Shown: piece after piece, positions 48,559 to 54,051 of the stretch
How the letters are laid out: the number at the start of each line of letters is the position of its first letter
Position numbering within the stretch: position 1 is the first letter of the stretch
IMG/VR virus record: IMGVR_UViG_3300025137_000052
Location: 1-54,051 of that record
Strand: one strand, 5' to 3'
DNA: 54,051 nucleotides
Source of the DNA: a virus
Position numbers and translations under genes: made by a program
Notes under the pieces: generated by a model
The model's input: only the letters and a program-made list of their open reading frames with translations
Database searches by the model: none
What the model was told of the DNA's origin: nothing

Positions 48559-49351
48559 CTGGCTTATCCTCATAGTTAGCTAGCATCTTATCAAAAAATT
48601 CTGTGCCTTTAGCCATAACAACTTTCTTAGGTATAATATATTCATCGCCTTCAAGTTCAACTTTTTGTCTACCATCTACAACAGCTGGTATACCACCTTG
48701 GTTGTGCGATGGCCCTTTAAGCATACCGCCATCTTGCATGTAGCCCATTTTATTTCTTACGCTCTCAGGTAATTTAGATAGACCCATATTACCTTGAGGT
48801 ATCTCTTCTAGTTGTCCGCCATCTTTCATTTGTTGAGTTGGCTGAAACTGTACATCAGCGTCCATTGCTTTTCCTGCTGTAATTAATGCAATAACTAAAC
48901 CTTCATCATACTCAACAGGTAAGTCTTGTTCTGTAGCTAAACCTTTTTGTATAGCAAACTGTCTAATCTGTGGATACATAGCAGGGTTTTGTAGTACAAC
49001 TTTTGCTAACTCAACTGCCATGTTCAGTTCTTCCATGTTTAGTTCACCTGTTTGTAAACCTGCTTCTATACCTGCTCTAATTCTAGCTATAACTTCTGGA
49101 TTCTGTGATGCCATTTGATTAATTTCTGCATCAATAACTCTATTATCCCTTGGGCCTTGTTGTTGCATTTGTATACCAGCTGGTTGTACCATACCACCTT
49201 CTTGATATGTAGCTGTTTGATTTTGTGGTAGATCAAAGTTTCCTTGTTCAGGCATGTCTACTAAAGCTTGTATCTGAGGGGGTAAGTCTAAAGAAGGAGA
49301 AGCTGAAGTATCAATACTTTCCATAGGAGTTTTAAATTCGTTGTTGTCCAT
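48548..49351 (-). CDS. Virion-associated protein with GPSHxxGGI motif (267 aa)
   Basis: Gln/Pro-rich and partly disordered. A folded helical part lies at residues 80-155 (INQMASQNPEVIARIRAGIE, then MEELNMAVELAKVVLQNPAM). The C-terminal motif GGMLKGPSHNQGGIPAVVDG, then VELEGDEYIIPKKVV, recurs in phage virion proteins that are thought to be minor capsid or tail parts. The role is not established. It overlaps the acetyltransferase-like gene. Confidence 0.72.
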   Translation of the reverse strand: MDNNEFKTPMESIDTSASPSLDLPPQIQALVDMPEQGNFDLPQNQTATYQEGGMVQPAGIQMQQQGPRDNRVIDAEINQMASQNPEVIARIRAGIEAGLQTGELNMEELNMAVELAKVVLQNPAMYPQIRQFAIQKGLATEQDLPVEYDEGLVIALITAGKAMDADVQFQPTQQMKDGGQLEEIPQGNMGLSKLPESVRNKMGYMQDGGMLKGPSHNQGGIPAVVDGRQKVELEGDEYIIPKKVVMAKGTEFFDKMLANYEDKPDVT

Positions 49352-49354
49352 ATA

Positions 49355-49702
49355 TTATCCCTTTATCTGTTCTATTAAAGCATTTAATACAGCTCTTGTA
49401 AAAGCTAAATCATTTGCTAATGTTTGTACATCTGTCAATAGTTTACCATAATCTTCTAAGCTAACAACATCTTGACCACTTATTGTAAAGCCTTCTCCCT
49501 TAGCTGAAGTCTGTCGTAAATTCTGTAAAGGTTGACTGTTTACAGTAATGTCACCTTTTGTAACAGCTTTACTTTGCAAATCTGCTTCGTCTCTTAGACC
49601 AGCTAAAAGCTCTACATTCTGTTTAATAGCAGTAATTAATATACTTTGAGCATCACTAAGTCCTTCTTCTGGTAATCCAGGTACTGCTACAAATCTAGCC
49701 AT
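49355..49702 (-). CDS. Small helical structural protein (115 aa)
   Basis: A helical protein with AQSILITAIKQNVELLAGLR near the start and DVQTLANDLAFTRAVLNALI near the end. It lies between the hub/nozzle gene, which it overlaps by one base, and the virion protein at 48548. It is likely a minor tail or internal component by position. No family was recognised. Confidence 0.65.
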   Translation of the reverse strand: MARFVAVPGLPEEGLSDAQSILITAIKQNVELLAGLRDEADLQSKAVTKGDITVNSQPLQNLRQTSAKGEGFTISGQDVVSLEDYGKLLTDVQTLANDLAFTRAVLNALIEQIKG

Positions 49703-52095
49703 TATATTGTATTTAATCCCTTAGGTGTTTCACCTAGATGTATTGACCTAATTCTAGCTGATCCTGATACTGCGACTTCAAACGTGTCTGAGCGATAACC
49801 AGAAGGTAATCTAAATATATCACTTGACTGTATAGTTCCTTGAAATACTATTTCTTTATCTATAAATAGCTTAAACGTAACAGGTAATGCTCCTGATAAA
49901 ACTTTTAAGGTTTGTGTTTGACCATCTCCATTTACTGGAAAAGCGTTTAGAGTTCCTATATTTACTTCTCTATTACCGCTGACAGTATAGTCTGTAGGCC
50001 CATTCAAACAACCTAATTGTTGGCTCTTTGCCCACACTGCCGCATTGAACGTAGGCACAGCATTATTATATGATGTTTCGTTTATGTTCTCATCAGTTAT
50101 ATCTGTATAATCTGCAACAACTCTAGCAGCACCCATGTTCATATAGTTTTTTGTAACTATAGTTTTAGACTTCCACTCTAGAGGAGAAAAAATTTCCCCT
50201 TCATTGTCCCATTCTTTTATACTAGTTAAAATATCACTAGACGTATTATCTGTAAAATACATAGTACCTGCTATGCTGTCTGTAAACGCAGATGTAAACG
50301 TATATTGAGAAGTAGTTAAGTAAGGTACTTTATCTCCTCGTTCAAATATAAATGATCCTGTAGAGTGTGACCCAAAATATTTTCCATTATAGTAGTGACC
50401 TACTATTGTTGTAGGGTCTAAATTTTCTGACCATGTATCCCAATCATGAACACTTCCTGTTAATAAAGCTATACCAGCTCCTGGTTTATATGCTGCTAAA
50501 CCACCATGTGTAGCCCAGACAACACCATAACCCATATTGACTACAGATTTTTTGTTAATACACGGATATTCAGTATCAATCCTTTGTGAAGTCATAACTT
50601 CTGGAGTACTACCTGTAACTATATATGGATATTTTTCTGTTAAAACTAATATGTAAGAATCTGTAGACGCTACAGCAACAATGTTTTCATCAAATGTTAG
50701 CCTAAATTTTATAGGCCAAGCATGTGGTTTATCAGGAAATGAGAAGCATAGTTGGTTATCAAAGAAACCTGCCAACATATTGTTGTTTACGTTTGTTAAA
50801 CCTTTCATAGTAGATTTTGGTTTATCATAATCTTCGGACTCTATTATTGTGGATAATCCTGATACTAAAAAATCGTCTGTAAAATTATAAGACCCGTCAC
50901 CCCAGTACCTAGCTGTAAGAGATAACAACTCTGCAACATCGTGAAACAAAGTTCCATTAGCATCTGCTGTAGATGATATATCTCCACCTGTATTACTATA
51001 AGTAAATGTTAATCTATCAACAACACTAAGTACTATCCCACCAGTTACATTAAAATTTCCGCTATCAGTTGTAGTTCCTGATAATTTAAATCTGTCACCA
51101 GCTATCATATTATGAGGAAAAGCTAATTTAACTGTAGCTATATTAGTAGACCCGACACGTGACAACGTAGCTGTCGCTGTTGGAAACCATAAAGTATCAA
51201 GTAGAAAAAAATCTGATGCAGCAGCAGATGTAACACTGCGATATAAATTTATACCCCTTACAAAATTAGCACCACTCGGTTTAGTTTGTGGTATGTTAGA
51301 TACAGTCACTGTTTGACCTTCTTTTATAAACAATTCATTAGATACAGAAGACGGTATAGATTCCTCACCCCAAGGTGTAATGTGTGTATATATGTAAGTT
51401 CTTATCTGTGTATTGCCAGCCATATCAGCTCTACCAGTAGTGTTAGATGTTTTTGATACTGTATCTCCTGGGCTAAAGTATTGAAAATCTGTAGCATTAA
51501 CAACTGTTACTTCAACATTTGTACCGTTAAAAGACTTTGCTTCGTCCGAAGTACCGAAATCTCTTATAGTTACTACATTCCCTGATCTTAAATTATGGTT
51601 GCCAGACCCATAAAAAGTAGCTGTGTTACCAGAATCTCTTTCGTAATGCGTAGCACTTACTACAGAAAAAGATGTTGCTGTGCCTGTTACTGTGGTTGTT
51701 GGTACATCTAAACCTAAATCATAATAACCGCTTGATACAGGATATGGTTCTGAACCTGTTGTAGCTAAATCATAATTACTAACTTTAGGTACTCCATCAC
51801 CTGTAAAATAAAATCTTTGCTCGTTATCTGACGAGTCCGAAGCTTGTAACACATCAACGTCAATAGGCCAACTAAGCCATACTAATGCATTAGTACTTGG
51901 ATCCTTTAGAGCATATATAGTTTCTACTGTACCTAACCTTTCAGTGCTATCTATAATTTTAGGTATCCTATATGGTATAAGGTCTCCAGAATACAGCTTC
52001 ACATTATAAGCTAGTTGTGCTGCAGTAGTGGGTAACAACTCCGAAGAAAATTTTGGAGACTCACCTAAAAAATTTGTTACTTTAATTGATGCCAT
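49702..52095 (-). CDS. Tail hub/nozzle-like structural protein (797 aa)
   Basis: A large beta-rich protein, beginning MASIKVTNFLGESPKFSSEL, then TAAQLAYNVKLYSGDLIPYR, as in phage hub proteins. Repeated segments such as LSWPIDVDVLQASDSSDNEQ, MTSQRIDTEYPCINKKSVVN and GYGVVWATHGGLAAYKPGAG, the last two typical of P22 gp10 / T7 gp12-type propeller nozzle proteins, fill the middle. It is probably the central part of the short tail. Position between the small basic proteins and the internal virion proteins agrees. The exact family is by eye. Confidence 0.78.
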   Translation of the reverse strand: MASIKVTNFLGESPKFSSELLPTTAAQLAYNVKLYSGDLIPYRIPKIIDSTERLGTVETIYALKDPSTNALVWLSWPIDVDVLQASDSSDNEQRFYFTGDGVPKVSNYDLATTGSEPYPVSSGYYDLGLDVPTTTVTGTATSFSVVSATHYERDSGNTATFYGSGNHNLRSGNVVTIRDFGTSDEAKSFNGTNVEVTVVNATDFQYFSPGDTVSKTSNTTGRADMAGNTQIRTYIYTHITPWGEESIPSSVSNELFIKEGQTVTVSNIPQTKPSGANFVRGINLYRSVTSAAASDFFLLDTLWFPTATATLSRVGSTNIATVKLAFPHNMIAGDRFKLSGTTTDSGNFNVTGGIVLSVVDRLTFTYSNTGGDISSTADANGTLFHDVAELLSLTARYWGDGSYNFTDDFLVSGLSTIIESEDYDKPKSTMKGLTNVNNNMLAGFFDNQLCFSFPDKPHAWPIKFRLTFDENIVAVASTDSYILVLTEKYPYIVTGSTPEVMTSQRIDTEYPCINKKSVVNMGYGVVWATHGGLAAYKPGAGIALLTGSVHDWDTWSENLDPTTIVGHYYNGKYFGSHSTGSFIFERGDKVPYLTTSQYTFTSAFTDSIAGTMYFTDNTSSDILTSIKEWDNEGEIFSPLEWKSKTIVTKNYMNMGAARVVADYTDITDENINETSYNNAVPTFNAAVWAKSQQLGCLNGPTDYTVSGNREVNIGTLNAFPVNGDGQTQTLKVLSGALPVTFKLFIDKEIVFQGTIQSSDIFRLPSGYRSDTFEVAVSGSARIRSIHLGETPKGLNTI

Positions 52096-52337
52096 TATGT
52101 TCTTGCGTACCCAGGTTTACCCTTAGATGAATTGTCTTTTGATTGTTTACGTTTAACTGCTGCACGTTTCTTACCCGCAGACATACTTCTTGCTTTAGCA
52201 GAAGGCACACACTTGGGGTACTTACCTCTTTTCTCTCCTTTACTTCTACCGCATGGAGGAAATGAGCCATCAGATCTTGGGTTAGCTATGTCTACCCACT
52301 TCTCACCTACCCACTTTTTTAGCCCTTTTTGTGCCAC
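52095..52337 (-). CDS. Small basic Cys-containing phage protein (80 aa)
   Basis: The start is GTG 52337, with GGAGGT about 7 bases upstream inside the previous gene. MAQKGLKKWVGEKWVDIANP and CGRSKGEKRGKYPKCVPSAK, then a basic RAAVKRKQSK, are typical of small Lys/Arg-rich marine phage proteins with the YPKCVPSAKA motif; a name is not certain. Together with 52303-52464 and the trio at 1360-1957 it forms a set of small basic late proteins. Function unknown. Confidence 0.7.
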   Translation of the reverse strand: MAQKGLKKWVGEKWVDIANPRSDGSFPPCGRSKGEKRGKYPKCVPSAKARSMSAGKKRAAVKRKQSKDNSSKGKPGYART

Positions 52338-52464
52338 TTTTTTTACCTCCAGGTTTTATTCTGCCTGAGCATACGCCTGATGCGTACATGTTTGCATAAG
52401 CTGATGGATACTTTTTAAATTTTCTTTTAGCTGCTGCTTTACCTTTTGCACATAACTTTGCCAT
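52303..52464 (-). CDS. Small basic protein of KLCAKGKAAAKRKF type (53 aa)
   Basis: The frame is MAKLCAKGKAAAKRKFKKYP followed by SAYANMYASGVCSGRIKPGG and a basic tail. The KxCAxGKAAAKRKFxxYPSAYANxYAxxVC motif is common in marine phages and is strongly conserved by memory. It overlaps the next gene by 35 bases, including that gene's ribosome binding site. Two conserved Cys may bind metal. Function is unknown, with DNA binding a guess. Confidence 0.72.
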   Translation of the reverse strand: MAKLCAKGKAAAKRKFKKYPSAYANMYASGVCSGRIKPGGKKSGTKRAKKVGR

Positions 52465-52465
52465 A

Positions 52466-52903
52466 TTATTTCCTCGTTAATGAACCACCAAAATATAATC
52501 CAATGATAGAAAATATAGTGTGTGATTGTAGGTTAGTTATATAAACTGTGTTGCCTGCTTCAAAGTATGATGTCTCATATACCTCACCAAATATCCACCA
52601 ACCACTATCTGCTTCAGTCATTATCTGATAAGCAACATTAACATCAGTAAAGATTGGTGCAACGATTGGCACTACAATAATGCTAAATACGCACATCAAT
52701 GCTATCCAACGTCTAGTGTGCTTGGTGTGTGGGTCAGATACTTCTCTTGCTTTGTCTGTTTGTTGAGCTGCAAATTCTGCACGTTGCATTAACATTTTCT
52801 CACGCTCTGCTTGAGCTTGACCTTTCTGTGCTTGAATAGACATAATTCCCCCAAGTACCGTACTTGCGAGCATACTCAATAATTCCATTGGCATTCCAAA
52901 CAT
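52466..52903 (-). CDS. Holin-like membrane protein (145 aa)
   Basis: Three hydrophobic segments at about residues 7-24, 66-88 and 124-141 are separated by a charged helix (KGQAQAEREKMLMQRAEFAA) and an aromatic loop. The layout resembles three-TM holins of the GTA/marine phage type, which open the inner membrane at lysis. It lies next to a TM-coiled-coil protein and upstream of exported proteins, so a lysis role is plausible. A virion membrane protein is the alternative. The gap to its upstream neighbour is 4 bases. Confidence 0.62.
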   Translation of the reverse strand: MFGMPMELLSMLASTVLGGIMSIQAQKGQAQAEREKMLMQRAEFAAQQTDKAREVSDPHTKHTRRWIALMCVFSIIVVPIVAPIFTDVNVAYQIMTEADSGWWIFGEVYETSYFEAGNTVYITNLQSHTIFSIIGLYFGGSLTRK

Positions 52904-52907
52904 ATCG

Positions 52908-53132
52908 TTACCTCAACGGGTTGTCTGATCTAGCTTTTATCTCATCTACTTTTGCTTTGAGTACAGCTATTTCAGCTTTGTTAATTGCTATGTCTTGTTC
53001 TAGTGGTTTTATGTTTACTGCCTTTTGAGCTTCAAGAACATCAACCCTTGTAATTAATTGCCCTTGGTAAACAAAAAGTCCTGCTATGGTTATGACTAGT
53101 CCTATGCCAGTCGCTATGGTTTTAATATCCAC
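52908..53132 (-). CDS. N-terminal membrane anchor plus coiled coil (74 aa), i-spanin-like
   Basis: A single transmembrane helix (KTIATGIGLVITIAGLFVYQ, about residues 4-23) is followed by a long helical coil (LEQDIAINKAEIAVLKAKVD). This is the topology of inner-membrane spanins (Rz-like): short cytoplasmic tip, anchor and periplasmic coil. A small lipoprotein that could pair with it lies at 595-723, about 1.7 kb away across the joined ends. It overlaps the acidic protein by 11 bases. The coil is shorter than in typical Rz, so the assignment is tentative. Confidence 0.58.
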   Translation of the reverse strand: MDIKTIATGIGLVITIAGLFVYQGQLITRVDVLEAQKAVNIKPLEQDIAINKAEIAVLKAKVDEIKARSDNPLR

Positions 53133-54051
53133 GAATCCTCCTTAAGTGTTCTTCTGCTCTAATTCTTTCGTCTACTTTATCCTGAACATTCTTTTGGTAC
53201 TGTGCAACAGGGTCACCATAAACATTCTGATTCTCAGCATATAAATTTCTAACATCAATATATTGTCTTGTTTCAAAGTAATCACCTCCATCTATATTCG
53301 GTTGATTAAGTATATCTTTGTTTACTTTACCATAATTGTCTACAGAAAAAGAACTTTGCATAGCTTTTGCTACTATAACAGACGTAGCTACTAATCTTTG
53401 GTCTATTCTTTTTACAAGCTCGTTTACTTTTTTCTCAACATTTTCTACTGTAATAGTTTGATTATCTCTTGGAGAAACTCTTTCATTCCTGCTTTCTTCC
53501 ACCTCTTGATTTCCGCTTTCGATATCTTCTTCTGCTCTAGCATTAGTTTCATCTCCAGCATCTCCATTTCCACCTGCTCTTGTTTCTCCTTCTCTGTCAA
53601 TTTCATCTTCTCCAGCAACCCCCGTAGATTCATTAGTTATTTCTTCACTAGCAACAACTGTATCTTCTGTTTGAGGTTCGTTAGAAATAGTTTCACTTTC
53701 GTTATCAATCTGTTCAGGTTGCTCTTGAGCGATTGTTTCTTCATTTGCACTGACTTCTTGCTCATCTGGTCCTCCCATTGTTGGTCGTTCTGCTCCTTCA
53801 TTTGTTGCGACAATCTCTTCATCAACTGGTCTTGGTTCATCGACGCTTTCAAAGTCTGCGGGACTTTCGTTTTGAGCGATTGGCTCTTCTGCAAAGAAAC
53901 TTTCGATTTCTTGAATTCCTTCAACTGGTCCCTGGTTGTCATAACTTTCTCCTGCTTCAAAGAAGCTTTCTTCGATTTGGATTTCTGTTGCGACTTCCGA
54001 GAAGTTCTCTTGACTGTCATATCTTATCTCCTCACCTATAGTAGGCAATTC
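53122..54051 (-). CDS. Exported acidic protein, C-terminal part (starts off the right edge; joins 1..309)
   Basis: The frame is open from the window edge (GAA TTG CCT ACT) and ends at 53122. A TTG at 54048 could be called a start, but it has no need to be one if the ends join in frame with 309..1. The first ~170 residues are very acidic and low-complexity (Glu/Asn/Gln/Asp-rich, e.g. NEETIAQEQPEQIDNESETI), and the last ~110 form a folded domain (VENVEKKVNELVKRIDQRLV, then RIRAEEHLRRIRGY). A second, +1 frame is also nearly open here. The function is unknown. Confidence 0.68.
   Translation of the reverse strand, partial: ELPTIGEEIRYDSQENFSEVATEIQIEESFFEAGESYDNQGPVEGIQEIESFFAEEPIAQNESPADFESVDEPRPVDEEIVATNEGAERPTMGGPDEQEVSANEETIAQEQPEQIDNESETISNEPQTEDTVVASEEITNESTGVAGEDEIDREGETRAGGNGDAGDETNARAEEDIESGNQEVEESRNERVSPRDNQTITVENVEKKVNELVKRIDQRLVATSVIVAKAMQSSFSVDNYGKVNKDILNQPNIDGGDYFETRQYIDVRNLYAENQNVYGDPVAQYQKNVQDKVDERIRAEEHLRRIRGY

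Noticed and set aside
53637-54020. 127-residue Lys/Ser-rich reading frame with a GAGGAG site, and a 62-residue one after it
   Set aside because: It is a shift of the GA-rich acidic region, and GGTGAGGAGATA also encodes GEEI in the in-frame gene that joins 309..1. It is kept only as a low-weight finding, not as a gene.
54046-54048. TTG as the start of the protein at the right edge
   Set aside because: The frame is already open at the edge and joins in phase to the frame ending at base 1, which has its own ATG and signal peptide; a TTG start is not needed.
1-54051. tRNA genes, integrase, phage RNA polymerase or anti-repressor genes
   Set aside because: None was recognised by reading; a tRNA scan and profile search would be needed to exclude degenerate cases.

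Overview
The window reads as the complete genome of an AT-rich, tailed double-stranded DNA phage, most likely a marine podovirus-like phage of an alphaproteobacterial host. The small lysine/glycine-rich proteins, the family A DNA polymerase that opens with a DFETYYD exonuclease motif, the DUF3310 protein, the giant polyvalent protein and the order of structural genes resemble HMO-2011-type and related marine phages; that affinity is inference from recognised families, not from a search. No integrase, repressor/attP module, phage RNA polymerase, tRNA gene or CRISPR array was seen, so a lytic phage that relies on host RNA polymerase is the simplest reading. The two window ends join in frame inside one gene (1..309 continues into 54051..53122), so the sequence is probably a closed or circularly permuted molecule opened arbitrarily.

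Layout. A divergent control point lies at about 18.06-18.12 kb, with two back-to-back sigma70-like promoters. Rightward (+) runs an early block of about 18.5 kb (18166-36657). It begins with small unknown proteins around a 596-base non-coding region carrying 9-bp iterons, a candidate origin or regulator array. Next come a MoxR-like AAA ATPase / DUF3150-like / VWA-metallopeptidase group, a run of translationally coupled small genes, an HslV-like protein and the replication-recombination set: family A DNA polymerase, Cas4/RecB-like nuclease, VRR-NUC nuclease, SNF2-type helicase, ssDNA-binding protein, HTH protein and a primase-helicase.

Leftward (-) from the same point runs one late block. TerS, TerL, portal, scaffold, coat, decoration protein, adaptors and a tail-fibre cassette occupy 17.9-2.3 kb. 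Small basic proteins and exported or membrane proteins follow (2.3-0 kb and 54.05-52.1 kb), then a tail hub/nozzle-like protein, internal virion proteins and an 8.3-kb gene for a 2768-residue polyvalent protein. The two blocks collide at 36654-36657, where the last genes overlap at their stop codons with no terminator between them.

Points of most interest are two adjacent, apparently intact membrane fatty-acid desaturases inside the tail-fibre cassette; a gene-in-gene candidate (41984-42238) with a near-perfect ribosome binding site inside the giant gene; the paired and inverted ACTATCTAN iterons; and the MoxR/VWA-metallopeptidase group. Others are three exported or lipid-anchored small proteins near a holin-like gene with no recognisable endolysin, and two different tail fibres that share one N-terminal domain.
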